Assembly (NCBI GenBank): GCA_946628525.1
Contig: CAMOWO010000040.1
Coordinates: forward strand, 1 to 7,102
Length of the DNA stretch: 7,102 bases
Source: an uncultured Bacillota bacterium
GTDB lineage: Bacteria; Bacillota_A; Clostridia; Peptostreptococcales; Anaerovoracaceae
Reading direction: 5' to 3'
The translations under genes and the position numbers were made by a program. The notes under the pieces were generated by a model. It was not told the DNA's origin. It saw only the letters and a list, made by a program, of their open reading frames with translations, and searched no databases. Shown here piece by piece: positions 1-6,707 of the stretch (positions are counted from its first letter, which is position 1; the number at the start of each line of letters is the position of its first letter).

Positions 1-1
1 G

Positions 2-811
2 ACAGCGACGACTTCATCGAAGAAGAGACAGTTCGTCACATCAAACGGCGCCAAGTATTACTACGATTCCAACGGCTATCTGGCGAAGAACGGCTGGATC
101 CATATCAAAGACGACTATTACTATGCCACAGCCAGCGGCGCCATTTACAGGAACACTTACCAGAAGATCGGCAACTACTACTACGGATTTGATTCCAATG
201 GTGCCAGATACAACGACATCACGGTGAAGATCGACGGCAAGGACCACCACTTCAACAGAGTGGGCAAGGCGTATCTCTGCGTGCGCTATGCCACGGCGAA
301 TCTGAACAAGCGCAGCGGTCCGGGCCAGTCGTATAAAGTACAGGGGATGTTCAAGCAGGGCGATATGGTAAGAGTCGTCCGCAAGAGCGGGACCTGGTGG
401 CAGGATACGAACGGAAGCTGGGTAAGCAGCGATTATCTGGCCTCTAAGAAGGAAGCCGCGGCCCAGGAAACTTCCACGAAGGCGAGCACAGGCAAGGCCA
501 CATATAAGAAGGTGGGCAACTACTATTACGGCTTCGATAAGAACGGCAAGAAATACAAGAATGTAACGGTGAAGATCAACGGCAAGAGATACCACTTCAA
601 CAAGGCCGGTCAGGCATATCTCTACAATGCCAAGACCACGGCGAACCTGAACAAGCGCAGCGGTCCGGGCACCAGCTACGAGACGAAGGGCCTGGTCAAA
701 GAAGGCAATACCGTTTACATCGTCCGCAAGAGCGGTGTCTGGTGGCAGGAGACAAACGGCAGTTGGCTCCACAGCGACTACCTGAAGGTCACCAGGACAT
801 ATCCGTACTAA
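2..811 (+). CDS. Secreted cell-wall-binding protein with two SH3b repeats, 5' end missing
   Basis: The frame is open from the left edge to TAA at 809-811, so the N-terminus and any signal peptide or enzymatic domain lie outside the window. A GTG at 224 is only an internal codon, because the repeat structure begins upstream of it. The visible part has a Thr/Ser/Lys-rich linker, then aromatic motifs such as YYYDSNGYLAKNGW and KDDYYYATASGAIY, which resemble choline- or glucan-binding repeats. Two 94-residue units follow, each starting Y(Q/K)K(I/V)GNYYYGFD and ending in a bacterial SH3 domain with the signature ANLNKRSGPG...VRKSG.WWQ.TNGSW..SDYL. A 21-residue Lys/Ala/Thr linker separates them. 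Such domains hold secreted proteins on peptidoglycan or wall polymers. The missing part could be an amidase, a glucosaminidase, a peptidase or a pure adhesin; nothing here decides between them. I see no terminator after the stop. Confidence 0.85.
   Translation, partial: TATTSSKKRQFVTSNGAKYYYDSNGYLAKNGWIHIKDDYYYATASGAIYRNTYQKIGNYYYGFDSNGARYNDITVKIDGKDHHFNRVGKAYLCVRYATANLNKRSGPGQSYKVQGMFKQGDMVRVVRKSGTWWQDTNGSWVSSDYLASKKEAAAQETSTKASTGKATYKKVGNYYYGFDKNGKKYKNVTVKINGKRYHFNKAGQAYLYNAKTTANLNKRSGPGTSYETKGLVKEGNTVYIVRKSGVWWQETNGSWLHSDYLKVTRTYPY
158..439 (+). repeat. Wall-binding/SH3b repeat unit 1 (94 codons)
   Basis: This 282-base coding repeat matches 503-784 with no length difference. It encodes an aromatic choline-binding-like segment followed by one SH3b domain. 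Bases 291-325 match 636-670 at all but one position, including synonymous sites, so the duplication is fairly recent or the copies have been kept alike. Confidence 0.85.
503..784 (+). repeat. Wall-binding/SH3b repeat unit 2 (94 codons)
   Basis: This is the second 282-base copy, offset by 345 bases from the first. The conserved residues include the GNYYYGFD start, the ANLNKRSGPG block and the WWQ.TNGSW block of the SH3b domain. The copies differ mainly at charged surface positions and around the YLCVRYAT versus YLYNAKTT junction. The protein ends eight residues after this unit. Confidence 0.85.
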
Positions 812-813
812 AC

Positions 814-842
814 TTGCGAGGTTTGAAGGTGCGTGATATAAT
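814..842 (+). promoter_or_regulatory. Sigma-A-type promoter for the LCP-ddl unit
   Basis: TTGCGA at 814-819 (4 of 6 matches to the -35 consensus) and a perfect TATAAT at 837-842 are separated by 17 bases. TG at 834-835 makes this an extended -10. Transcription would start near 849-850, about 42 bases before the chosen LCP start codon. The promoter begins only three bases after the stop codon of the preceding gene. Confidence 0.75.
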
Positions 843-874
843 AGAACGCTAATATCGCGAAAAACAACGAATGA

Positions 875-880
875 AAGGAG
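875..880 (+). promoter_or_regulatory. Ribosome binding site that sets the LCP start
   Basis: AAGGAG lies 11 bases before ATG 892. The in-frame ATG at 871 has only A-rich sequence upstream, and the AAGGAG would fall inside its coding region, so 892 is preferred. Confidence 0.7.
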
Positions 881-891
881 ACAGCGTTTGC

Positions 892-2277
892 ATGGCTGAC
901 AGAAGAGATCACGGCAACGGTCACATGACAGAAGAAGAATTGGCAAGAAAACGTGCATACGAAGAATATCTTAGTCTGCGTGAAAACAGAAGCCACAGGC
1001 AGGAGCAGATCAAAGACGATACACTTTATGGTGAATATATAGCGAACAATCATCATGAACACAGAAGCGCACCGCAGCATCACAGCGGGCGTGAATACGA
1101 GGAGACCATGAGGGTGCCGAGCAAAAGCGCAGCACAGGCTGCCGCATCCCACGGTAAGAATGATCAGAGAAAGAAGCCGATCGCAGAGCCTGGCGGCGTC
1201 AACAAGGCGGATAAGCCAACGCGCAAGGAGAAAAAAGCGGCCAAGGGCGGCAACAAGAAACTCAGGAGAGCGACCATCATCGTGGCAGCGCTGGCCATTC
1301 TTTTGGGCGGCGTCATCGCTGTGGGTCTTACGGTGGTCAAGAGCACCCTGGACAACATCGGCAAGGTGGAACTGAACCCTGACATGATCGGGATCGACCC
1401 GCAGGTGGATGAGGATCTGGCAGGCTTCAGAAATATCGCCATTCTCGGTATCGACGCCAGAGATATGAGCAATGATACCGGAAGCCGAAGCGACTCCATG
1501 ATCATCGCAAGCATCAACAACGAGACAAGCGAGATCCAGATGTTCTCTGTCTACAGAGACACCATGCTCGATCTGGGCGAGGGAACGCCGGGACTCGATA
1601 AGGTCACCCATGCCTACTACTACGGAGGACCTGCGAAGTCCCTTTATGCGCTGAACCACAACCTGGATCTGAACATAAAGGAAGTCGTCGTCGTCAACTG
1701 GAAGGCTGTGGCGGATGCCATCGATGCCCTGGGCGGGATCGAAGTGGATATCCAGCAGTCTGAGATCCAGCAGATGAACAAGTACATCAAGAACACGGCG
1801 AAACACATCGGCGGCAGCAAGAAGCAGATCGAAGGCCCGGGCAAGCAGACCCTCAACGGTGTGCAGGCCGTGACGTATGCCCGTATCAGAAAGGACGCTG
1901 CAACAGGGGACTACAGAAGAAACGAGAGAATGAAGATCGTCGTCAAGGCCGCCTTCGAGAAGGCCAAGAAGATGGATTATTCCACCCTCAAGAAGATCAC
2001 GAAGGATGTTCTTCCGGAGATCAAGACCAACATGTCTACAGCGGACATCATGGGAATGATAATGAAACTGAACTCCTTCGATATGACCTCCTCCACGACG
2101 GGATGGCCGTATGACGTAGGAAGCTGGACAGGGGACGCATGGTACGGACCACCGGTCACCCTGAGCTCCAACGTAACGAAACTCCACGAGCAATTCTTCG
2201 GACAGGAAAACTATACGCCGACGCAGCACGTTCAGGATATCAGTGAACAGATCTCGGCAAAAACAGGATTATATTAG
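892..2277 (+). CDS. LytR-CpsA-Psr (LCP) family wall glycopolymer ligase
   Basis: This 461-residue membrane-anchored protein should transfer lipid-linked glycopolymers such as teichoic acid, capsule or a related polymer to peptidoglycan outside the membrane. A hydrophilic cytoplasmic N-terminus (about 1-123, with a His-rich patch NNHHEHRSAPQHHSG and a Lys/Arg-rich end) precedes one transmembrane helix at about 127-149. The LCP domain runs from about 181 to 350. It contains the LGIDAR motif (D188, R190), the GSRSDSM motif (R199, D201), VYRDT (R222, D223), the YARIR motif (R331) and GDYRRNERM (R342-R346). These arginines and aspartates match the family's pyrophosphate- and metal-binding positions. 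A tail of about 110 residues follows. The family often has SIPRDT where this protein has SVYRDT. The gene has its own promoter and is followed after 12 bases by ddl, so the two are probably co-transcribed. The family call is firm; the polymer it transfers cannot be told. Confidence 0.93.
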   Translation: MADRRDHGNGHMTEEELARKRAYEEYLSLRENRSHRQEQIKDDTLYGEYIANNHHEHRSAPQHHSGREYEETMRVPSKSAAQAAASHGKNDQRKKPIAEPGGVNKADKPTRKEKKAAKGGNKKLRRATIIVAALAILLGGVIAVGLTVVKSTLDNIGKVELNPDMIGIDPQVDEDLAGFRNIAILGIDARDMSNDTGSRSDSMIIASINNETSEIQMFSVYRDTMLDLGEGTPGLDKVTHAYYYGGPAKSLYALNHNLDLNIKEVVVVNWKAVADAIDALGGIEVDIQQSEIQQMNKYIKNTAKHIGGSKKQIEGPGKQTLNGVQAVTYARIRKDAATGDYRRNERMKIVVKAAFEKAKKMDYSTLKKITKDVLPEIKTNMSTADIMGMIMKLNSFDMTSSTTGWPYDVGSWTGDAWYGPPVTLSSNVTKLHEQFFGQENYTPTQHVQDISEQISAKTGLY

Positions 2278-2279
2278 GA
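2276..2279 (+). promoter_or_regulatory. Weak ribosome binding site overlapping the LCP stop codon
   Basis: AGGA at 2276-2279 overlaps the TAG stop (2275-2277) of the LCP gene and sits 10 bases before ATG 2290. The other purine run, AAAGAG at 2283-2288, is only one base from the ATG and too close to serve. The arrangement suggests that ddl translation depends partly on ribosomes finishing the LCP gene. Confidence 0.45.
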
Positions 2280-2289
2280 CATAAAGAGA

Positions 2290-3378
2290 ATGAATGAAAA
2301 AATAAAACTACTAGTACTATTCGGCGGAGTTTCATCAGAGCATGAAATCTCCCGGCTCAGCACGGCATCCGTGCTCAGCCACATCAGCAAAGACAAATAC
2401 GACATATACAAAATGGGGATCACCAAGGACGGCAGATGGCTCCTTACGGATGCGACGGCCGAGGAGATCAGTTCCGGTGACTGGGAAAAGTCAGAGACGA
2501 ACAGAAGAGCTTCCATCTCACCTGACAGGAGCATCCACGGCTTCATCGCAGAGGCCGGAGACGGATCCTTCAAAGACGTGCGCGTCGATGTGATCATCCC
2601 CGTCATGCACGGACAGAATGCAGAAGACGGGACACTCCAGGGTCTGCTGCAGCTATCCGGCATACCGTTCGTAGGATCAGGCGCTACATCCTCTGCGGCC
2701 AGCATGGACAAGGCCATCACCAAGGCCATGGTGGGCCAGGACGGCAGCGTCGCCCAGGCGAAGTGTTACGTATCCCACAAAAAGATCTTCGAATCTGCAA
2801 GGGCGGAGGAGATGAAGAGGATCACGGACTTTTTCGGGGACCGCTTCCCGCTCTTCGTGAAGCCGGCCAACGCCGGATCATCGGTGGGCATCAGCAAGGT
2901 GAAGACCGCGGATACTTTGGAGGAAGCCCTGGTCACCGCCTTTGCGATCGATGAGAAGGTCGTGGTGGAAGAGACCATCGTGGGCAGAGAGATCGAGGTC
3001 GCCGTTCTCGGTAACGACCGTCCGGAGGCATCCAGCATCGGCGAGATCTTTGCAGCCAACGAGTTCTACGACTATAACGCAAAGTATGAGAACGCTTCCT
3101 CCAGAACGGAGATCGTCCGCGATCTGCCGGAGGCTCTCGAACAGAAGATAAAGGACGCCGCCATCAAGGTGTACAGCATCATGGGATGCAGGGGCCTTGC
3201 GAGGATCGATTTCTTCCTTGAGTCCGACGGAAGAGTGGTATTCAATGAACTGAACACCCTCCCGGGATTCACGCAGATCAGCATGTATCCGCAGCTTTGG
3301 GAGGATTCCGGTGTTCCGTATGAGGAACTCATCGACAGACTGATCGAACTGGCACTGGAAGACAGGCCGTATATGTAA
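2290..3378 (+). CDS. ddl: D-alanine-D-alanine ligase
   Basis: This cytoplasmic ATP-grasp enzyme joins two D-alanines with ATP, giving the dipeptide that MurF adds to the peptidoglycan precursor. The 362-residue length suits the family. The N-terminal motif FGGVSSEHEIS supplies the catalytic glutamate (E17, matching E15 of E. coli DdlB). The Gly/Ser loop NAGSSVGI (about 194-201) and the omega-loop motif EFYDYNAKY (258-266, with K265 and Y266) are present. The metal- and phosphate-binding end has R305, D307, E320 and N322 in RIDFF...NELNTLPGFT. The Tyr in the omega loop is typical of D-Ala-D-Ala ligases and argues against a VanA-type D-lactate ligase. It follows the LCP gene after 12 bases with a weak ribosome binding site. 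The next gene begins 37 bases after its stop, with no terminator between. Confidence 0.96.
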   Translation: MNEKIKLLVLFGGVSSEHEISRLSTASVLSHISKDKYDIYKMGITKDGRWLLTDATAEEISSGDWEKSETNRRASISPDRSIHGFIAEAGDGSFKDVRVDVIIPVMHGQNAEDGTLQGLLQLSGIPFVGSGATSSAASMDKAITKAMVGQDGSVAQAKCYVSHKKIFESARAEEMKRITDFFGDRFPLFVKPANAGSSVGISKVKTADTLEEALVTAFAIDEKVVVEETIVGREIEVAVLGNDRPEASSIGEIFAANEFYDYNAKYENASSRTEIVRDLPEALEQKIKDAAIKVYSIMGCRGLARIDFFLESDGRVVFNELNTLPGFTQISMYPQLWEDSGVPYEELIDRLIELALEDRPYM

Positions 3379-3415
3379 TAAATAGCGTAGTCATGTAACG
3401 ATTAGGAGTAAAGAA

Positions 3416-3964
3416 ATGAAAGATTTGCTTACTGCCGACAATGGCTCTCTGGCAGCGAAGGCCGGGGAACTTTCCGAGAAGGGAATGAATGCTGTTCAGA
3501 CTCTGAAGAGTCAGAATATCTGGGATGTGCTTGCGAACATCATCCCTCAGGACTGGAACGACACATGGGATGCCTTCAAGATGCAGATGCTCACAGGACT
3601 GCTGATCATCGTGGTGCTGATCCTGCTTCTGAGCGTCATGCCGTCCGTCGTCCGTAATTTCCTGCGGGGTCTCGATGTGGCCGTCATCGGCGGCGTGATG
3701 GTCTGGCTGGGAACGAGAGTCCCGGAGATCATCTTCGTCACAGAGATGGAGGTGCCGCTCATCGGCATCGGTATCGCCCTCATCGTCCTCGGACTTGCGA
3801 TCTTCATCATCGCCAAGATACACGCGGGTAGGAAGAACGCGAAGCAGAGATACAAGGCGGAGGCAGAAGCCAAGGCCGCCAAGGATGCAGAGCTCGAAAA
3901 GCGCGCAGAGAAACTGGCCGAGCCGGCAGAAGTGGAACTCAAACTCCCGGAAAATGAAAAATGA
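3416..3964 (+). CDS. Unrecognised three-helix membrane protein with a charged C-terminal tail
   Basis: I do not recognise this 182-residue protein. AGGAG at 3404-3408, seven bases before the ATG, supports the start. The first 55 or so residues are hydrophilic, with a Trp-bearing stretch (NIWDVLANIIPQDWNDTWDAF) that could be an amphipathic helix. Three hydrophobic segments follow at about 58-75, 86-103 and 114-135. The tail from about 137 on starts with HAGRKNAKQRYK and becomes Ala/Glu/Lys-rich, probably a helix or short coiled coil, ending EVELKLPENEK. The basic residues right after the third segment suggest that the tail is cytoplasmic. It is the last gene before a strong terminator and lies 37 bases after ddl, so it is probably made together with the LCP and Ddl proteins. 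A role in wall synthesis is inferred from position alone. No catalytic motif is visible; it could be a scaffold or an accessory subunit. Confidence 0.8.
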   Translation: MKDLLTADNGSLAAKAGELSEKGMNAVQTLKSQNIWDVLANIIPQDWNDTWDAFKMQMLTGLLIIVVLILLLSVMPSVVRNFLRGLDVAVIGGVMVWLGTRVPEIIFVTEMEVPLIGIGIALIVLGLAIFIIAKIHAGRKNAKQRYKAEAEAKAAKDAELEKRAEKLAEPAEVELKLPENEK

Positions 3965-3975
3965 TTGATACAAAG

Positions 3976-4001
3976 GAGACGGCCGCCGGGTCGTCTCTTT
4001 T
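3976..4001 (+). terminator. Intrinsic terminator closing the LCP-ddl unit
   Basis: Bases 3976-3984 (GAGACGGCC) pair with 3989-3997 (GGGTCGTCTC region, one G-T pair), giving a 9-bp stem with the four-base loop GCCG, followed directly by TTTT at 3998-4001. It starts 12 bases after the stop of the preceding gene. The AAAGGAG at its left foot looks like a ribosome binding site but is part of the terminator. Confidence 0.88.
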
Positions 4002-4042
4002 CGTGCAAAAAATCTTCACGACACGGCGCCGGCAACCAAGAT

Positions 4043-4076
4043 TTGACTGTACCGGGACCGCAATATGTGGTATCAT
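4043..4076 (+). promoter_or_regulatory. Possible promoter for the NlpC/P60 unit
   Basis: TGGTATCAT at 4068-4076 is an extended -10 element with 5 of 6 matches to TATAAT. TTGACT at 4043-4048 resembles a -35 but is 22 bases away, which is too far for a normal sigma-A promoter, so the extended -10 may act alone. A promoter somewhere here is expected because a terminator lies just upstream. The predicted leader would be only about 15 bases. Confidence 0.4.
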
Positions 4077-4097
4077 CGGATTGGTGAGGAAACTGCA

Positions 4098-5069
4098 ATG
4101 AACAAGCTTAAGAAGACAATCATCATAGTAGCAGCGGCGATCGCTGTGATCGCAGGAGGCGCAATCACGACCTCCACTTTTCTGCTGCCTTGCCAGCTGA
4201 CAGCTGACGGACAGCCGATCGTTACGGTGAAGAACGAGCAGGCGGGCGAGATGGTCATGAGAAGGATGATCGCCAGTTACGTACCGGAGAATTCCTACCT
4301 GAAGAACGTGACGCTGGATAAGGAACTCAAACTGGAGACCGTTTCCCTCAAGGACGCTTTTGACCGGGAGAATCTGATGACGGCCTCGGAGGCCATCGAC
4401 TACCTCACGGCGGCCAACAGCACCAGCGACGTCCTGTTCAGCACCACCATAGAGAGTGAACTTACGGAGGAACAGAAGTATACTCCGGAGATCGAATACA
4501 AGAAGGATGACAACATGTTTGCCGGAGAGTCCCGCGTAGAGAGCGAGGGCGTCGATGGCGTCAAGGATGTGACTTATGCTGTCACCAGTGTCAACGGTGA
4601 TGTGCAGGACAAGAAGCAGATCTCAGAGAAGGTCGTCAAGGAAGGCAAGGCCGAAGTCGTATACAGAGGAACGCTGGGCCTTCCGGAAGGTGCCGACTGG
4701 AAGACGTATGAAGGCGCACCGATCTACAACGACGGCGACGATGTGGTGGCGACAGCCAAGCAGTATCTCGGCTGCCCGTATAAATACGGCGGCAAGAGCT
4801 TCACGAAAGGGATCGACTGCGTCCAGTACGTGAGGAACATATACAGGATGTACGGCATCAACGTGCCGAACAGACATAAGGACATCCAGCGGTTCGGTGC
4901 CGGCGTATCCCTGAAGAATGCAAGGCCGGGCGACATCATCTGCTACAAGCACCACGTAGGCATCTATGTGGGCAATGGCAAGATGGCCGAGGCGACGACC
5001 CACCACGGCACGCGTATCGGCAAAGTTCGAAAGGGTGTCATAACCGTAAGGCGCGTCAAGAAACACTAG
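4098..5069 (+). CDS. Exported G5 domain and NlpC/P60 peptidoglycan endopeptidase
   Basis: This 323-residue protein probably cuts peptide stems of peptidoglycan outside the cell, as other NlpC/P60 enzymes do (usually D-Glu to diamino acid bonds). ATG 4098 has GAGGA seven bases upstream; the in-frame ATG at 4065 overlaps the probable promoter and lacks a site. An N-terminal hydrophobic stretch at about 7-28 after MNKLKK is a signal peptide or anchor. Residues about 114-193 match a G5 domain (FSTTIESELTEEQKY..., the GVDGVKDVTY turn, ending VVYRGT), a module often found beside wall hydrolases and thought to bind wall sugars. The C-terminal domain, from about 215, has the catalytic Cys in GIDCVQYV (C241), the catalytic His in YKHHVGIYVG (H286) and a likely third polar residue at H302 or H303. 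The spacing fits the NlpC/P60 fold. The acyltransferase gene begins 35 bases after the stop, with no terminator between. Confidence 0.92.
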   Translation: MNKLKKTIIIVAAAIAVIAGGAITTSTFLLPCQLTADGQPIVTVKNEQAGEMVMRRMIASYVPENSYLKNVTLDKELKLETVSLKDAFDRENLMTASEAIDYLTAANSTSDVLFSTTIESELTEEQKYTPEIEYKKDDNMFAGESRVESEGVDGVKDVTYAVTSVNGDVQDKKQISEKVVKEGKAEVVYRGTLGLPEGADWKTYEGAPIYNDGDDVVATAKQYLGCPYKYGGKSFTKGIDCVQYVRNIYRMYGINVPNRHKDIQRFGAGVSLKNARPGDIICYKHHVGIYVGNGKMAEATTHHGTRIGKVRKGVITVRRVKKH

Positions 5070-5103
5070 ATTCAGCATCAAAGCCGGAAGGAAATGAACG
5101 GAT

Positions 5104-6183
5104 ATGGAGCATAATGATCTTAAGAGACAGAGCGGTGAACGTTTGAGATACCTCGACATGGCCAAGGGCCTGGGTATCCTGATGATTACCTACGGTCATA
5201 TCACGGAGATCGGCAATCCCGTGGATGACTGGATGTCTCTTTTTAAAATAACGATATTCTTTATCACCGCCGGATACCTGATGGCGATGAAGAGGCCGCA
5301 GGAGAAGAATACGGTGCCGGGCTACACCCTCAAACTGGGCAAATCCCTGATCTGGCCGTACATGACCTTCAGCGTCATCTTCATCATCATGACGCTGTTC
5401 CGGGGATTCGTGAAACAGACGAGCTATATGCATACCCTCAAACTGTATGCCTATGCCACCGTCACCCTCAGAGGTATATCGACGCTGTGGTTCCTGCCTT
5501 GCCTGTTCTTCGCGCAGATCCTGTTTTTCATCATCATCAAGAACCGCCATAAGATCCTCATGGCAGCGACGCTGGTGTGGCCGATCCTCGTGGGACTTGT
5601 TTCGGAGCGGTGGCTGGGAACGCTGGAGGAGACCCTTACGGAGTTCCAGTACACCCTGGTTTCCTATCCGGTGATCATGGTATCAAAAGCCCTCATCTCC
5701 GTGTGGTTCGTCCTGCTGGGATACATGGGATATTTCGCAGTGAACAAATTCCTCGATTCGGACAACAAGAGGCTCATCGCAGGCATCGTCCTGACAGTAG
5801 CCACATTGGTGCTGTCCCTCGTTACGTCCGGGATCGACTTCAATATGATGCATCTGGGGGACAACCCGGTATGCTTCTTCCTGGGCGGGATCATCGGATC
5901 CTTCGGTGCCATCCTGCTGTTCCAGGGCCTTGAAAGATGGTGGTCTTCGGATCTTCTCGTGTACTTCGGCGTCAACTCCCTGATCCTCATGACGATCCAG
6001 AGATCTTTGTTCATCATCAGGATCGCAGAGAAAGGATGGGGACAGCACTTCAAACTGCACGACTTCATCTGTCAGCGCTACTACCTCGAGACACTGTGCA
6101 TACTCGTCATCGTTCTGGTGATGGCAGCTGGGATCATCGAGCTGATCAACCGCAAGTGTCCGTGGATCATGAAAATAAAATAG
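5104..6183 (+). CDS. Acyltransferase-3 family integral membrane acyltransferase
   Basis: This 359-residue protein has about ten hydrophobic helices and the hallmarks of the acyltransferase-3 family, which moves acyl groups (often acetyl) onto sugars of surface glycans. The first helix carries the family signature RYLDMAKGLGILMITYGH, with R15 and the conserved catalytic-type H32. FFITAGYLMAMKRP follows at the end of helix two, and WFLPCLFF (from W129) matches the usual WFLP motif. The last helix ends at a short basic tail. AAGGA at 5088-5092, 11 bases upstream, is the best ribosome binding site. The gene follows the NlpC/P60 gene closely, and the XRE gene starts 34 bases after its stop, so the three are probably one unit. 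The substrate could be a wall polymer, a peptidoglycan sugar or a capsule sugar; the sequence does not tell which. No extracellular SGNH domain is fused to it. Confidence 0.9.
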   Translation: MEHNDLKRQSGERLRYLDMAKGLGILMITYGHITEIGNPVDDWMSLFKITIFFITAGYLMAMKRPQEKNTVPGYTLKLGKSLIWPYMTFSVIFIIMTLFRGFVKQTSYMHTLKLYAYATVTLRGISTLWFLPCLFFAQILFFIIIKNRHKILMAATLVWPILVGLVSERWLGTLEETLTEFQYTLVSYPVIMVSKALISVWFVLLGYMGYFAVNKFLDSDNKRLIAGIVLTVATLVLSLVTSGIDFNMMHLGDNPVCFFLGGIIGSFGAILLFQGLERWWSSDLLVYFGVNSLILMTIQRSLFIIRIAEKGWGQHFKLHDFICQRYYLETLCILVIVLVMAAGIIELINRKCPWIMKIK

Positions 6184-6205
6184 ATCGTATTTCCATATGA
6201 ACAGA

Positions 6206-6212
6206 AGAGGTG
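6206..6212 (+). promoter_or_regulatory. Ribosome binding site that sets the XRE start
   Basis: AGAGGTG at 6206-6212 lies five bases before ATG 6218 (seven from its GAGG core). The upstream in-frame ATG at 6197 has no purine-rich site before it, so 6218 is preferred. Confidence 0.65.
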
Positions 6213-6217
6213 CGAAT

Positions 6218-6682
6218 ATGGGTAAGAAATTAGGTGAAAAGATAAAAGAAGCCAGGAAGTTCGCTGACATGACGCAGGAAGAACTGGCCCGCAAGGCAGC
6301 GGGGGTGGACCTGGCTCAGCTCAAGAAGATCGAAGCAGGGGAACTGGAGCCCACCACAGCCCAGCTGAAGGCCATCGCCGAGGCGGCAGGCGTATCATCA
6401 AAGCCCCTGATCGAACTGGCCCAGCGGACAGGCGGAACGACTCTGACAGAAGAAGAACTCCGGCTCGTGAAACTCTACCGCAAGGCATCCCAGGCCAGAA
6501 AGAAGTCCGTCATGGAGATCCTGAAGCAGGACAGTGGAAGTGAGATCGAAGACCTCATCCAAAACGTCCTCGGCGGTCTCACAGGCGGCGCCGCCGGCAG
6601 CAGCGCGGGAAGCGGTCAGGCAAAAGACGACGCGATTTCCCAGATCCTCCAGAGCGCTTTGCAGGCCCTGAACAAGAAATAG
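6218..6682 (+). CDS. XRE-family helix-turn-helix protein with a Gly/Ala/Ser-rich tail
   Basis: This 154-residue protein starts with a Cro/C1-type helix-turn-helix at about residues 4-60: LGEKIKEARKFADMTQEELA gives helices one and two, and DLAQLKKIEAGE is the recognition region. Residues about 76-104 form a charged helix (LTEEELRLVKLYRKASQARK) like that used for dimer contacts in small XRE regulators. A flexible stretch at 119-134 (GGLTGGAAGSSAGSGQ) then leads to a final amphipathic helix, DAISQILQSALQALNKK. The N-terminal domain should bind DNA. The target is unknown; autoregulation or control of the envelope genes is an inference from position. It is the last gene before a terminator and probably shares a transcript with the acyltransferase. 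It has no cleavage or peptidase motif of the phage CI type, and no phage genes are nearby, so a chromosomal regulator is more likely than a prophage remnant. Confidence 0.9.
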   Translation: MGKKLGEKIKEARKFADMTQEELARKAAGVDLAQLKKIEAGELEPTTAQLKAIAEAAGVSSKPLIELAQRTGGTTLTEEELRLVKLYRKASQARKKSVMEILKQDSGSEIEDLIQNVLGGLTGGAAGSSAGSGQAKDDAISQILQSALQALNKK

Positions 6683-6707
6683 GATCGATAGAATAAAAAC
6701 GTAACAG

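Noticed and set aside
871..891. Alternative LCP start at ATG 871
   Set aside because: It has no ribosome binding site, and the AAGGAG that serves ATG 892 would lie inside it.
41..958. A 305-codon open frame on the minus strand opposite the SH3b protein gene
   Set aside because: It shows a repeat only because the plus-strand gene is repeated, and it runs across the LCP promoter and start. No independent coding evidence.
808..2229. A 473-codon open frame on the minus strand opposite the LCP gene
   Set aside because: It mirrors a well-supported LCP gene, its translation shows no domain, and no ribosome binding site or promoter was seen for it. Long antisense frames are common opposite genes with this codon use.
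2290..3378. Possible vancomycin-resistance type D-Ala-D-Lac ligase
   Set aside because: The omega loop reads FYDYNAKY, with the Tyr typical of D-Ala-D-Ala ligases, and there are no vanH, vanX or vanRS genes beside it.
4065..4097. Alternative NlpC/P60 start at ATG 4065
   Set aside because: It overlaps the probable -10 element and has no ribosome binding site; ATG 4098 has GAGGA seven bases upstream and gives a normal signal peptide start.
5094..5114. Six-codon leader frame (MNGYGA) overlapping the acyltransferase start
   Set aside because: Its ATG is one base from the AAGGA, too close for normal initiation, and there is no attenuator-like structure.
6197..6682. XRE protein as a prophage repressor
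   Set aside because: There are no integrase, excisionase, divergent cro-like gene or attachment repeats in the window, and the gene sits at the end of a same-strand envelope unit.
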